Positions 1 through 11,399 are shown, counted from the stretch's first letter. The stretch is DNA of 64,000 bases from Allacma fusca (GCA_947179485.1 OX359245.1:45495067-45559066); one strand, 5' to 3'. Notes: generated by a model not told the origin, from the sequence alone. Program-made: numbers and translations.

Positions 1-101
1 TGTAATCATCAATTAACCGTTTTCAAAAATCAATTATCAATTGTAATCATTAATTAGCCGTTTTCAAAAATCAATTATCAATTGTAATCATCAATTATCG
101 G

Positions 102-287
102 GCTGGCGACGTCTCCAAAATTCTAAGCAGTCTAGGGTTCGAAGAAGTTTTTACTAAGCAGTGTCCGGTGTATCTGGCTGATAATATAAAGGATATAATA
201 CACTCTGTTTACGATCAGAGCAGTTTACACGACATTAACAGAATCCTGAACTCCTCGTCTCACCCTTTGTACAAGTTAGCTTATTAA
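102..287 (+). pseudogene. short coding fragment inside the hAT-like repeat block
   Basis: About 61 open codons run from the edge of the repeat block to a TAA at 285-287, with no start codon of their own. The composition is that of normal protein (for example GDVSKILSSLGFEEVF and HDINRILNSS) and contrasts with the AT-word repeats on both sides. It may be the last piece of a transposase or another transposon protein. I do not recognise the family. Confidence 0.35.
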
Positions 288-363
288 AATGATAAATGCA
301 AGCAGTATCTAAATACCCACATTACACTGTTAATTGCAATCCTCAATTAATTAATTTTCAAAA

Positions 364-712
364 TAATCGTTAATTGCAATCATCAATGAAAATTATTTTT
401 AAAGTAATCGTTAATTGTAATCATCAATGAAAATTATTTTCGAAGTAATCGTTAATTGTAATCATCAGTGAAAATTATTTCTAAAGTAATCGTTAATTGT
501 AATCAACACGGAAAATTATTTTTAAAGTAATCGTTAATTGTAATCATCAGTGAATAATATTTTCAAAGTAATCGTTAATTGTAATCATCAGTGAAAATTA
601 TTTCTAAAGTAATCGTTAATTGTAATCATCAGTGAAAATTATTTCTAAAGTAATCGTTAATTGTAATCATCAGTGAATAATATTTTTAAAGTAATCGTTA
701 ATCGTAATTATT
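364..712. repeat. 41-bp tandem repeat, about 8.5 units
   Basis: The word TAATCGTTAATTG begins at 364, 405, 446, 487, 528, 569, 610, 651 and 692, an exact 41-bp period. Units differ by a few substitutions (TCAATGAAAATT, TCAGTGAAAATT, TCAGTGAATAAT). The last unit decays into further TTAATCG and TTAATTG words. The array lies in the subterminal zone of the hAT-like element ending at 824. Confidence 0.9.
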
Positions 713-1354
713 AATTATTAGTTATAAGCCCATTAATCATTAATTGTAATTATAAATTCATTTTGTTTTCGAAGTAATCGTTAATCGTTAATTGTAATCA
801 CAAAATTGGAAATTGACATCCCTGTTCACTACTCAATTCTAGTAATTACCTAGATGAACCGATCTCCTCATGCATGCATACACCAAGAAGAAAAACATAT
901 TTTGCAATTTTTATAAACATTTTTGTTTAGAAGATATAACTTCTTTTAGTACTTAAATGCAACTATTATCAGTTACTGGAGGACTTTTTTTAAAAAATTG
1001 AAACTTCATAGGAGTTTTGACATCAAAAAGTTAAGAAAAGGTTGATTTGATTCTTGGAAAGTGGGGGGAAAGTAGTATAGCATGTCCCTCCCTGACGTTT
1101 TTTAGGAGCGACAATGTCCCCCCTGTCCCCCCTTATTCCGGAGTGTCTGATCCCAACCACTTACCAAACAAACAAATGCCTCTCATTCATAATCAGTTTT
1201 TTGTAACAAATATCATGAGACTCATACTTCATTATGTCCTGCAAATACCGGCACTTGAATTCATAAAAACGCATGCAATCATTTTTTTATGTATGTAATA
1301 TAGCTCAACGGTGTATTGTTTTGCAACTTCGGCGGTCGGGACTAAGATTGTACG

Positions 1355-2870
1355 TTAAACGATTTCGAAAGAAGTAAATGTGTCCTCATTGGTGAGTAAC
1401 GATTGTAGAGTCAACTTTTGTACATGAGTAACGTAAACCAGAGCGCTAGTAATTGTGTAAAGGAAATAAATTCGTGGGGAAATTCTCAATTTTGTCACAT
1501 GCTCAATTTTGTTGTTGACTATTTTGAAGTACCAGATGGAATACTCAATTTCCAAAATCTGTTCCAGAGTTCGTAATTTTAAATCAGGGATGTTCTCAGA
1601 AAAATAATTTGGAGGCGAAATCATACCAGAAAAACATTTGAATGATCATAACTTTTGCATTGCAATTCTTCATGATTCTCTTACTTATTGACTAATTCTG
1701 TGTACGTCATACCTGGAAGTATTGTCGCTAATTCCGTAGCTGCTGACTTTTGTCAGTACGAAGGGAACTGTGACTGTGGAATAGTGTTTCTGATCGAGTT
1801 CGGGAAACTCGAGGTTTCGAGTTCGAGTCGGGTTCGAGTCGAGTTCGAGCCTAATATTTTTGGTACCGTTTGCTTTCGAGTCGGTTTCGGGTATCAAGTT
1901 TTCCACCCGAAAAAATCGGGTCGAGTTTGCAAAATCTAACGGTCCCTACCAAAACTCGAAAGTAAAAAATTATTTTGGAATTATTGATTCATGTTACCTT
2001 AACAATAAAAATTGACCTTCCTGCCACCTCTGATTAAAAAAATATGCAATTTTGTGGAAAACATCAACGAAAACAAAACAGTCTCTGTTCGCAGCAAGTA
2101 TTTGTACATGACCGTATAACACTCCTCATACCTAAGCTTTATTAGCGCACGAAGCTAAGTACCCTAATATTGCAAGGATATCGCGTGAATTCTTGGGTAA
2201 TCCTGGCATTCTAATCGAGAGTGTTTTTTCGTTGGCTCCGACATTTTAACACTGAAATGTTTGGCTACTCAAGGAGATACGATATGGAAGTTACCGCTTT
2301 TAATATCGTGGTTAAAGTTGGCATATAACAAGTTTATCCAAGCAACAATGATAAGCATTACGGAGGGATGGCCGGTTGTAAAAAATTATAATGAAAATTT
2401 GAAATTATATTGAAAAAAAGGAAAACGACGCAGTGATTGCTGAATTATTTCGCTTTTACAAAAAAAATGCTTTGTTTGATACTCATTTTTCGGAACTGTG
2501 TGATGTTGTATTTTACGTAACATTTGTGTCTGGTTTCGGTTCGAGTTCGAGTTCGAGTCGGTTTCGGGTATAACATTTCTTAACGATCTCGGTTTCGGGT
2601 ACAACAAAATTTCCCGACTCGAATGTCCCGAGTTCGAGTTCGAGCCCAAAAGTAGAATTTACACCGGGTTTTTGTTTCGAGTCGAGTCGAGCCCAACTAT
2701 TTGTTACCGATAGAAACACTACTGTGGAATAATCAAAGGTGAAATTCATCTCGATTGAAACAGTTAATTAAAGATGGTAGTAAATCTTGAAGTTCATTCT
2801 TTGTTAATTCCCCAGACACTGTTGCCTGAAATGGTTCCGAATTTGATGTATTTACAACTAATGCTTGCAC
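1355..2870 (-). pseudogene. IR-like receptor N-terminal part, pseudogene split by a hAT element
   Basis: Read on the minus strand, the region shows the N-terminal landmarks of the intact copy at 7965-10202: a hydrophobic leader near 2870-2850, ELQDLLPSLINCF near 2800, FDYST next to the transposon, then TVPFVLTKVSSY on the far side (about 1770-1740), and further down LRISPRIYF and a match to the segment ending EDVFTYFRI. A stop precedes the leader, and a one-base shift separates the LLPSL block from FDYST. The 940-bp hAT element at 1782-2721 interrupts the reading. The copy ends before the membrane domain. It is the only family member here on the minus strand and is clearly dead. Confidence 0.75.
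1782..2721. mobile_element. non-autonomous hAT element, TCGAGTTCGAG-word family, copy 1
   Basis: The 940-bp element is flanked by the exact 8-bp duplication CTGTGGAA (1774-1781 and 2722-2729). Its ends are imperfect inverted repeats: TAGTGTTTCTGATCG on the left, and TAGTGTTTCTATCGG when the right end is read in reverse. Both subterminal zones are arrays of TCGAGT/TTCGAG words; the middle is AT-rich with no transposase. The same family recurs at 39117-39931 in the opposite orientation. It sits inside the FDYST codons of an IR-like pseudogene. Confidence 0.9.
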
Positions 2871-4209
2871 GAACAAGAATTAGAAAATTTTTAAAACTTG
2901 TGTAATAAAAACTCCCACCGGGTGTCTTTTTATTTTATTATTAAAAATTCCATTGGTAGAATTTTAGCTTGTTTTAGAGCTTTGAGGTAATTGCCGACGC
3001 CGATTGGACTTTATTACACTCCTTTCAAATACGGATTCCCAAAAGTTGGCATGATCATATTTTTAGAGTATCGTACACACCAAGCTGCCTGAAATGCGTG
3101 AGACGTTCCTCAGTGGAATTTTACAAAACGAAAAGATTGTAATTCTTAAAATTGTCTAGAAATTAATTGTATACATACAATATATACTACTACCTTGCTT
3201 TAGGACTAATTTTGGAGATTTTCCATGCAAGTTAGTGTAGAAAGAATCGTACGAATTTCTAAAGTAACTTTCAAGATTATATTTTTATTATTAAATTATC
3301 CATACTATCAATTTTTGAAAAACGTTTCAGAAAACAGAAAGAAATTGAATACGTATTTTATTACATCTGATTTATCAATATTCAAACGCCGCTGAATCTA
3401 ATTTAGTGCAACAGATGCATCTTAATTTCATCAAAATACCAAGCTAGATACCTGTTTAACAAATCAATAATACAATAAAATAGTTTAAGTTCGTTTTGTA
3501 AAATCAAGTAATTACTGATGGGTTATATGCCCAATCTATATGATGTGAGTTATACAAAAATGCCAATGAAAATATTGCATCATTATGCGCAAATTTTATT
3601 TAACTGATTGTGAGTGAGCTGGTAATTATTAAAAACACCAATAGCTATCCAGCGCCGGTGAAATGGGAGAAACCTTTAATTAAATTCCCACTCCAAATAA
3701 TTTTCCACGTGTAGCTACACACACCATATCATTACAAAGAATACAAACTTCAAATAAGAGCAATTCAAAAGTATCTACATCAGCCTGAGATTGTATTTGA
3801 TGAATTATAAACAATTAAAGGGAGAATGAGCTATGACGAAGAACATAAGGCAATCCCGATATCGCGAATGCATACGAAATCTAATCTACAAAATGTATTT
3901 TCAAAATTACGCTCTTGTATGGATACACCAAAATTTGTGAATAAGACAAGGATACTTATCTAAAAATCTGGCCCGATATTTGTAATAAACCCATTGGATT
4001 CTTGGGAATAAATAATTGATTTTAAATTCCATGTAAGTTTGAAACAAGATAAGCCACAACAGCTATACTATTGCACTTAAATTTATCATATTCTTAATAG
4101 TAAATGAACCAAGAAGACCCTTTCAATAACTTTTTTGCGCTATTAATACTCAAGCATTTCTTAGTGCTGAGAAACATTACAAAATGCAAGATATTACCAA
4201 TAGCTGACA
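2871..4209. other. AT-rich spacer, no gene seen
   Basis: The spacer lies between the IR-like pseudogene and a word-rich patch. I see no long open frame, tandem array or recognisable transposon end. Confidence 0.6.
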
Positions 4210-4515
4210 CTAGTTCCCCTCATTAGTACAGGCAGGTCCCGGGTATATGGGTGCAGGTTCAGGTTCAGGTGGAAAAAGGGTGTACGTAAATGTACTCAAA
4301 TATTTTGGGTACTTCTTGGGCACACAAAATACGTACCCGCAAAGTTGGGTACAAGTACGTGTATGAGAACGAGTACAGAACAATACCTGTTGAGTCGATT
4401 ATATCAGGGGTTAAAAAGTCTACAGGTATCTGAACCTCAAGTACCTGAAATATTTGGGTACATTTATGGAAACGTAGAATCAAGGATGCAGCCACCCTCA
4501 CCTCTGCAAAGTTAA
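4210..4515. repeat. GGGTAC/AATATTT-word patch, possible degraded hAT-like element
   Basis: Words such as TATTTGGGTAC, GGTTCAGGT and GTACCTGAAATATTT recur in both orientations. The left edge contains CAGGCAGGTCCCGGGTAT, and the right edge reads CAGAGGTGAGGGTGG in reverse, both reminiscent of hAT termini. The flanking octamers do not match (CATTAGTA against CAAAGTTA), so the element call is unproven. Confidence 0.35.
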
Positions 4516-4914
4516 TTTCCATGTTGTACATAAAACGAATATGCTATTTAATGAATCATTTTACTACTTACTTCACAAGTTTACACATAATCAGGGTTGC
4601 ACAAATGACAATGAATTTTATGCCTACCTACCTTAAAATGCCCTATCAATTTCGAAAATTCCATAAAAATTCCGGGTATTTTGGACATTTCCGGCATTCT
4701 GGGCATTTTACCAGAAACTTACACACTCTGACCATTAGGCTTCTTTAGTGTACATGAGGGAGCTGTTCATGACATAATCGAACCCATTTAGTTTAGAAAA
4801 TTTCATTGTTCGTTTCCTAAATTTTTTTAAATGCTATAATTTAATAATGCAGTATTATTTTACAAATAAACTATTTATTTGAATAAAGTATTTACATTTT
4901 AAGCATTAAAAAGC

Positions 4915-5607
4915 ACAGCTCCAATGGAAGATTGTATATTGAAGGGCCTTCCATGGTTTTCAGAGGAAAACAAGAGTATTACATTTTGCAAACCTGATCA
5001 ACAAGATTTTCAACAGGTTGTTAAATGTCAGGAACACATTTTGAGACAACGTTATGCTTCGTATCATCGTGCAGTGATGCTTGTAGATTCTGATTTGGCT
5101 CAGGTTGAAAATGAGAACATTTCGGAATACTATTCAACAATTTTGGATCTTGGTAGTCAAACCACGTACGTTTGTCTCGAGGATTTTGTAAAATTTTTGG
5201 AAACCAATTTGAGCAAACCTAAAACTGCTTTAGCGGTTTTCAGGGAAAACTTTGACTATTACTGGTCGTTCATTAGCGATTTGTCAAGGGGTGGGACAAA
5301 GTTTGGTCATAACTTGGGGAGCAATGATAGTTTGTTGAAAAAGCCAAAAGGATTTTATATTTCAAATACTGGAGATGAATGTTACAATTTAGTGCATAAA
5401 AGAATGTCTGTTCTTTTACACTCAGGGATTTACTGGTACTGGGAGAAGTTGGAGCAGATGCAGAATGACAATTTTGATCGTACTTTAAAAACTTCGAGTG
5501 AGCCAGTGAAGGCATTACAAGTTATGGATTTTGAGTTAGTTTTTCTTGGATCGCTTTGGCTTTTGACTTCAGCTTCAGTTTTTGTTACATTTGAAATAAC
5601 AGTATAG
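4915..5607 (+). pseudogene. IR-like receptor C-terminal fragment
   Basis: A reading frame of about 230 codons matches the last third of the intact IR-like proteins: PMEDC, TFCKPDQQDFQ, the block LDLGSQTTYVCLEDF, GSNDSLLKKPKGFYIS, HSGIYWYWEKLEQ, and a final hydrophobic helix starting DFELVFLG. The N-terminal domain, first transmembrane segment, pore loop and second transmembrane segment are all missing. The match begins immediately after AAAAAGCACAG, which could be a splice acceptor, so a spliced last exon is an alternative; no upstream exon is seen on this strand. A 5'-truncated relic is more likely. Confidence 0.7.
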
Positions 5608-5909
5608 TGGATTCAACATTTAAGGAGAAAATAGTGTAATATATTAGAAATTTTCCGAGTAATAATTAACAACTAATAACATCACACAATTATTATCACT
5701 TGTATGTGCAGCCGAACAATTGTGCGTTTTTACATCAATAGTTTAATTAATAATAATAAATAATAATTAATTAAGCCTTTCCTCCACGAGGCCTTTCCGT
5801 TTTCACGACTACGAAAGTAATAACCAAAACCCTTTTTTGCGCAAGTGATCAAACCATGGGCACACAGAATAATTATGTATGACGTTAAATTGCAGTCAGT
5901 AGACCTAGT

Positions 5910-6341
5910 CAGTGATACCAATGGTCTGGTCTGATCCATATTTTATGAAACTGGTCTGGTCCAAAGCTCAGGCCAGACCAATGGCCTGATGCAGTCGTTC
6001 GGATCAGACCGGACCAAAGATCATTGTCTGGACCATGGTCCAGAAGACCATTGAGAGCAACTAAATATCACACTTTATCCAGTAACTTTTCTGTTTTATC
6101 ACCAGAAATGATATTTTAAATTTGTTCCATGGAATTTTGTTAACTCATACATTTTTATTTTGCGTAAATTTAGGACCATGACCCTGTGGTCTGGTCTGGT
6201 CCTGAAGCTGGACCAATTGTATCTGGTTCCGGTCCAATTCTTGGATCAGACCGGACCAGACCATACAAATCTGGGACCATTCGGTCCAGGCCAATAACGG
6301 ACCAATTATAAATATTCGGAACCAGACCATTGGCATCCCTA
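5910..6341. mobile_element. non-autonomous hAT element, GGTCTGGTCC-word family
   Basis: The 432-bp element is bounded by the exact 8-bp duplication GACCTAGT (5902-5909 and 6342-6349). The ends read CAGTGATACCAATGG on the left and, in reverse, TAGGGATGCCAATGG on the right. The interior carries many GGTCTGGTC/GGACCAGAC words in both orientations around a short AT-rich centre. There is no coding potential; the small open frames are repeats read through. Confidence 0.92.
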
Positions 6342-6689
6342 GACCTAGTTACGTGGCTCATTGTCAGAACTGAAACAAGGAAAAACTATGTATAGTACAA
6401 GAAATTACGACCACAAATATTTTGAATGTCTAATACATCACTGGCTGAAGTAACGATATGCTTCACCCAACGCGTAGTAACGCTCCTTTGTAAATTATTT
6501 AGCGTATGCAGACAATGAAAACATTCCGGAATATTTGTCAGATGAGGTTTCAGCGCATATCAAGAAGAGATAGCACGTACTTTTCACGCTTGAACCACTC
6601 CATAAAACAATTTGCAAGTACCAGGCGGTGACTATTCTTTAATTTTCATTTTGTCCATTCCATATGCCATTAAATGAAGATGACATCCT

Positions 6690-6865
6690 TCAATAGCCTA
6701 TACATATATGCCTATATTCTACGACGGCTGAGCCTACCTATTTTGTAGGCTAGGTTTTAAGTGCATATTCTTGCACCCTATTTTGCCTACAAGCCTCTTT
6801 AATAAAATCCTCGCACCCTATAAATAGCCTACAAATAGGCCTATATATAGGATAGGCGGACACCT
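6690..6865. repeat. CCTAT/TAGGC-word patch
   Basis: Repeated CCTAT, TAGGC and CCTACAA words in both orientations form a short symmetrical patch between plain AT-rich DNA. The right edge reads CAAAGGTGTCCGCCTATCC in reverse, like the start of a hAT-type end. No target duplication was found. The rest of 6342-7680 shows no gene. Confidence 0.35.
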
Positions 6866-7679
6866 TTGGTTTAAAGTGAAACTCGGTTTCAGCATCAAAA
6901 CTCATAGGCTTATCGCAGGGGTGCGTTCGTTAACAACTAACTGCGTGATGTTGCGGTAATAAAATTAATCTATGTTGAAAATGTTAAATGAATTTAATTA
7001 TGAAATTTCGCATAAGATTCAGGTGCTGATTAAAAACAAAAAACATCTAATTTCTGAAATTTGGGTAAATTTCATAACTATAGGGGGTTTTCATTTAACT
7101 GTGACCTTTTTAAGTTTGTAAAATAATTGGGTTTTCAAGCGTGTACACACCACAACCAAAATTTCCGTTGGGTTTTGTGTGCTTCTAACTATTGAAAGCA
7201 CATTTTAAAATTCCACTAAAATTCTCAATTGAAAACGCCTATGATCTGCTTGCAAACTACTACCGAATTTTACTTTTACTCCATTTATCGAATTGGAACA
7301 GCAATCCGACATCTCGTAGCAAATGTCGCTTCGTTTAAGCCTATTCTAGGACGATGTACTTACAATGTAATCGTAAATAATGAATCATAGCTAGAACAAA
7401 ATATTTTGCATGAAGAATGTTTTCAAGATAATATTTTGGAAAATGAGCTCAAAAACCATTATTAAGTAACTTGATTTTAGAAAACACAAAAATACCACAT
7501 TTAGGGGACCTTGCACAAGTTTAAAGTGTAAAAATTGGCATTGAATTTGATACATTTTAAAAATACCATCAAGTCTTAAATCTAGTAGAGAATTCACGCA
7601 AACTAATTTCAAAATATTTTTTTCCCAATTTTCCAATTGAAGTCATATGTCTCAATTGGTTTCGAAAATCGCCACATGC

Positions 7680-7964
7680 CCTTCAGCTTAACCCATTAAC
7701 ACGTCTATTATGCAAACATTTGCTGAATTCATTCCTTCATGAGTGGGATGAATCACCAGTTGTAACGCCCCACTTCAATGGTAATTAGATTGTTTCTTTT
7801 TTGCACACAAACGTTAAGGTCTTTGCTAATCGCTGCTGAGCTGATACTGTAATGTTGGATAGCGACTAACCCTTTCAAATATCGTTTCCCTAGTTCCACC
7901 GAAAAATCCAACAATCTAAACAGTCACATATGTACATTTTCAAGAACCCCTCAAAATAACAATA
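7680..7964 (+). promoter_or_regulatory. conserved 5' flank of the IR-like gene
   Basis: This flank resembles the sequences upstream of the IR-like copies at 33476 and 50881. Shared landmarks in order are AACCCATT, TTCATGAGTGG, TTGTAACGCC followed by CACTTCAAT, a CACA-AA-GTT stretch, TTTCAAAT-TCGTTT, and AACAATAATG at the start codon. Conservation may mark a promoter or may only reflect recent duplication; no TATA box or initiator was identified with confidence. Confidence 0.4.
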
Positions 7965-10202
7965 ATGAAATATTTGTATCAAAAAAAATTTGAGACAAAA
8001 TATAAAGCTTTACACCAAATACTCCAATTTTGTATCCTCATAATCGCCACATCTCCCGCAAATTGCCAACCCGTTTCGGAAACAGTCAAAGTCACAACCA
8101 TCGACTTACAAGATTTACTACCATCTTTAAAAAATTGCTTCATTCGAATTTTTGAGCAAAATGTGACTTTTGATTACTCCACGCTCACCATTCCTTTTGT
8201 TCTGACGAATGTAAACAGCTACTACAAATGTGGAAACAGTTATGAATGTGAATTATCCGGCTATGGTCAGCCAGACAATCAAATAGAAAATATTTTGGTG
8301 TTAAAGATGTCCTCAATAAAATGCTTCGTTGGCGTGATTTTAATTTACGCGAATCCTGATCAATTTTATTATAATTCCATAAAATTAACAGGATATATTC
8401 ACTCGTTAAGAGCCATTTTGTCCAATGAATATTCCCTCAGGTACACCCACAAAGTTTGGAAGGATACAGTAAATGAGAAAATACTGAGGATTTCCCCGCG
8501 CATTTATTTCGTTTATACGAATCAAGATCTCTATCTGCATCATTTGGACGATTCTCTAGTTGAAGCTCTGCGAGTCCACGAGGACGTATTCACCTATTTC
8601 AGAATCGGTTATACCGAAGCTTTGGAAATCTCCAATAGAGCGTCAAGCTATCCCAATCAGCTATATTATATAAATTACAATGAATTCTGTAAGCAAACAG
8701 ACGCACTAGAGTGTCCCTATTTGCAAGATTTGTCAATTTACGAGTCTCTAACTTCTTGCTACAAAAACAAAATAATGAATGGAAGGAACTTCTTTGCTTG
8801 GGCGGTTGATGAGATAAAGAAAAATATTTCCACAATTTGTCAATTGTTTCCTGTGACAGGAGAGGAATCATTTAGTGTTATAAAAGCAACTAAGATTTTT
8901 TTAAGAGAGGACTTTAATCAAACACTGATACGGGACTTTTGTTTTACGTCAAAGGAAAAAACTGATACTTCTTATTGTTTTCAAGCACATTTCATTTCGA
9001 CCAGCACTCTTTCGGAAGGATTTCAATTCTACCAGGTAAGTTATGAGAATGACTTCAATTTTATTACCTCCGATGGCATCTTTCAAGTCACAAATACAGT
9101 CAAAGACTACTTGACACCATTTGGAGCTGCTGTGCGATGGAGCTTCCTGGTTACATTTATTGTGATTGCATTGATAGTCACTGGTCTGACAATTGAGCAT
9201 GAAATGTTTTCCCATGAACTGCTAAACAGTTTCTTTTACATTTTCGGTATTCTTCTGGAGCAAGGAACCAATTTACCAGCTTTTACATCAGCAAAATCCG
9301 AATTGGCTACAGCTGGGAAAATTGTACTTTTCTTCTTCATTCCATCTGCCATGATTTTGGGGACATTTTACAAAAGCTTCCTCAAATCAGACTTCTCGAT
9401 CCCCGTGCCCTATAAAACTAGCTGGAATGATTTAAAACAACTAGTCGATGCTGACTTTGAGGTATTCGTGCCAATGGAGGACTGCAACGTGGACATAAAC
9501 TGGAATAATTTTCAAATAAATAAGAATACAGAATTTTGTAAACCTGACCACTTGGATATTTGGGAAGCTGCCATGTGTCAAGAACACCTTCAGAAACAAA
9601 AATACGCTTCGTTTTTGCAAGCAGTAATGCTTCATGAAACAGATTTGGCGGCTCCTAATAATGGAAGCATTCCAAAATATTACTCCACAATTCTCGATCT
9701 CGTAAGTCAAACCACTTTCGTTTGCTTGGAAGATTTTCCTGCATTCGTGAGAACAAATTTGAGCAAATCAAAAACGGCTTTCGTAGTTACTAGGAGTGAG
9801 GTGAACCATTATTGGAGTATAATTCAGGAATTGGAAGTCACTGTGACCAGATTTGCCCACAACTTTGGTAGCAATGATAGTTTGTTGAAAAAGTCAAAAG
9901 GTTTCTATATTTCAAGTACTGGGGATGAAAATTACAACTGGGTACACAAAAGAATGAATGTACTCTTAAGCTCAGGGATTTACGGGGTCTGGGAAAAGTG
10001 GGAACAGGTCCGAAATGGTAATTTAGGATTTCGTTTTAAATCACTAGTTGGTCCAGCGAAGGTATTAGTAATGACAGATTTCGAATTAGTTTTTATTGGA
10101 TGGTGCATTTTACTGACAGTCGGTTTTCTTGCGTTTGCAATTATTGAAGTCAATTTAGGATTGGCTACTTATTGTAAGAAAAGAAAATTTATTATGATTT
10201 GA
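7965..10202 (+). CDS. divergent ionotropic-receptor-like (IR/iGluR-fold) membrane protein
   Basis: The intact 745-residue, intronless protein probably acts as a ligand-gated channel subunit at the cell surface, as chemosensory IRs do; its ligand cannot be inferred. A signal peptide covers about residues 19-34 (ILQFCILIIATSPANC). A long extracellular region follows, ending in YLTPFGAAVRW, the usual PF-x-x-x-W junction before the first membrane helix (about 392-410). The pore loop lies near residue 433 (ILLEQGTNLP), the second helix is about 453-470 leading into YKSFLKSDFSIP, and the last helix is about 706-730 with a basic tail. The iGluR gate motif SYTANLAAF is absent, as in many IRs. The segment GSNDSLLKKSKGFYIS is conserved in every copy in this window. 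Length and topology fit divergent arthropod IRs; family membership rests on topology and motifs, not a search. The ATG at 7965 gives the best leader. Confidence 0.75.
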   Translation: MKYLYQKKFETKYKALHQILQFCILIIATSPANCQPVSETVKVTTIDLQDLLPSLKNCFIRIFEQNVTFDYSTLTIPFVLTNVNSYYKCGNSYECELSGYGQPDNQIENILVLKMSSIKCFVGVILIYANPDQFYYNSIKLTGYIHSLRAILSNEYSLRYTHKVWKDTVNEKILRISPRIYFVYTNQDLYLHHLDDSLVEALRVHEDVFTYFRIGYTEALEISNRASSYPNQLYYINYNEFCKQTDALECPYLQDLSIYESLTSCYKNKIMNGRNFFAWAVDEIKKNISTICQLFPVTGEESFSVIKATKIFLREDFNQTLIRDFCFTSKEKTDTSYCFQAHFISTSTLSEGFQFYQVSYENDFNFITSDGIFQVTNTVKDYLTPFGAAVRWSFLVTFIVIALIVTGLTIEHEMFSHELLNSFFYIFGILLEQGTNLPAFTSAKSELATAGKIVLFFFIPSAMILGTFYKSFLKSDFSIPVPYKTSWNDLKQLVDADFEVFVPMEDCNVDINWNNFQINKNTEFCKPDHLDIWEAAMCQEHLQKQKYASFLQAVMLHETDLAAPNNGSIPKYYSTILDLVSQTTFVCLEDFPAFVRTNLSKSKTAFVVTRSEVNHYWSIIQELEVTVTRFAHNFGSNDSLLKKSKGFYISSTGDENYNWVHKRMNVLLSSGIYGVWEKWEQVRNGNLGFRFKSLVGPAKVLVMTDFELVFIGWCILLTVGFLAFAIIEVNLGLATYCKKRKFIMI

Positions 10203-10965
10203 CTCGGAGCTGGCGGTATCTAAGTGGGACCCTCATCATACCGTAGTTGTTAAAATGCAAGCCTAAATATAAAAAACTTTAAAATATTAGTATGAAGATA
10301 AAATATTTTTGAGCCATCCTGTAGTGTTGACGTAGATTTTTTTTGTAATTCTATACTATTACCGTATTGGTCATAGGACGTTCATTTAGAAGTCACTAAT
10401 TCAGCCTAAGTTAAGAGGCAACAATTTAGACTACAACAAAATTCATGCCTCTAAGTAAACAAGCTCGTTAAGTAGGTGTAAAATCTGCACACATTTTGTT
10501 TATGGGTCATATCAGTGTTTAATTACGCAATTAAAACGAACTTGTTGAAGGGGAATAAATTGTACCAACAAAAGTTTATTATCATGGTCGTATGTAAGTT
10601 TATGAATTAATTACGTTAAAAGGATGTGAGTTCGAAATTTGAGTATTCATAAGACCTAAATTATTTTCCTTTGGAGTTTACAGAAATCATTGTGACCCGA
10701 ATATGTATATTTTAGAAAACACTTGACAAACTTCTCCGTCAAGTTACCTTTAAATGGCTTCCTGAGTTCGTCAATTCGGGTTCGGAACGTAAAATGTGCA
10801 CAGCGTCTGATATAGATATCTATAATTACAAATTACCCGTTTCGGATTTCCCCCGATTCCCTGTTGAGTGCTAGTAAGCACTTTTACAAATTTCACAGTA
10901 GGCTTCATGCTTTCAATGAGTTTAGATTTATTCAAAGTGCATATTTGGAGGAATTAAAATTTTAG
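10203..10965. other. 3' flank of the IR-like gene, no further gene
   Basis: Parts of this stretch (around TAGTGTTGACGTAGATTTTTT and TCAGCCTAAGTTAAGAG) resemble the 3' flanks at about 36000 and 50000, so it was duplicated together with the gene. No open frame or transposon end stands out. Confidence 0.55.
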
Positions 10966-11372
10966 CCGACATGTGTCGGGGGATTTTACCCGACGTGAAT
11001 GTTTTTCTTCTTCCGACATGTGTCGGGGGATTTTACCCGACGTGAATGTTTTTCTTCTTCCGACATGTGTCGGGGGATTTTACCCGACGTGAATGTTTTT
11101 CTTCTTCCGACATATGTCGGGGGATTTTACCCGACAGGAATTTTTTTCTTCTTCCGACATGTGTCGGGGGATTTTACCCGACGTGAATTTTTTTCTTCTT
11201 CCGACATATGTCGGGGGATTTTACCCGACAGGAATTTTTTTCTTCTTCCGACATATGTCGGGGGATGTTACCCGACAGGAATTTTTTTCTTCTTCCGACA
11301 TATGTCGGGAGATTTTACCCGACATGAATTTTTTTCTTTTTCCGACATATGACGGGAGATTTTACCCGACAT
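10966..11372. repeat. 47-bp palindromic minisatellite, about 8.6 units
   Basis: Units begin with CCGACAT at 10966, 11013, 11060, 11107, 11154, 11201, 11248, 11295 and 11342, a strict 47-bp period. Each unit holds two short inverted repeats: CCGACATGTGTCGG or CCGACATATGTCGG, then TCGGGGGATTTTACCCGA. Because 47 is not a multiple of three, the array opens overlapping false reading frames. The flanks AAATTTTAGCCGAC and, in reverse, AAATTTTATGTCGG look like an inverted pair, so it could be the body of a small transposon. Confidence 0.92.
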
Positions 11373-11399
11373 AAAATTTCGGAGAGTTTGAACGGGCAT

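Larger units (their letters stand above)
1..824. mobile_element. right part of a hAT-like element with TAATCGTTAATTG-word array
   Basis: The stretch is filled with variants of TTAATTGTAATCATCAAT and ends in GACATCCCTG. Read on the other strand this is CAGGGATGTC, a typical hAT-type terminus, close to one end of the element at 5910-6341. The left end lies outside the window, so no target duplication can be checked. A short open fragment (102-287) sits between two blocks of the repeats. Assignment to hAT is inferred from the terminus and the word-array interior. Confidence 0.5.

Noticed and set aside
364-712. CRISPR array in the regularly spaced 41-bp repeats
   Set aside because: The repeats are contiguous without unique spacers, and the DNA is eukaryotic.
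4590-4740. Small hAT element with ends CAGGGTTGCACAA and CAGAGTGTGTAAG
   Set aside because: The ends look right but the flanking octamers (CACATAAT and ACCATTAG) do not match.
10999-11374. Open frames of 93-117 codons rich in FFFRHVSGDFTR
   Set aside because: They are the 47-bp minisatellite read through in overlapping frames.
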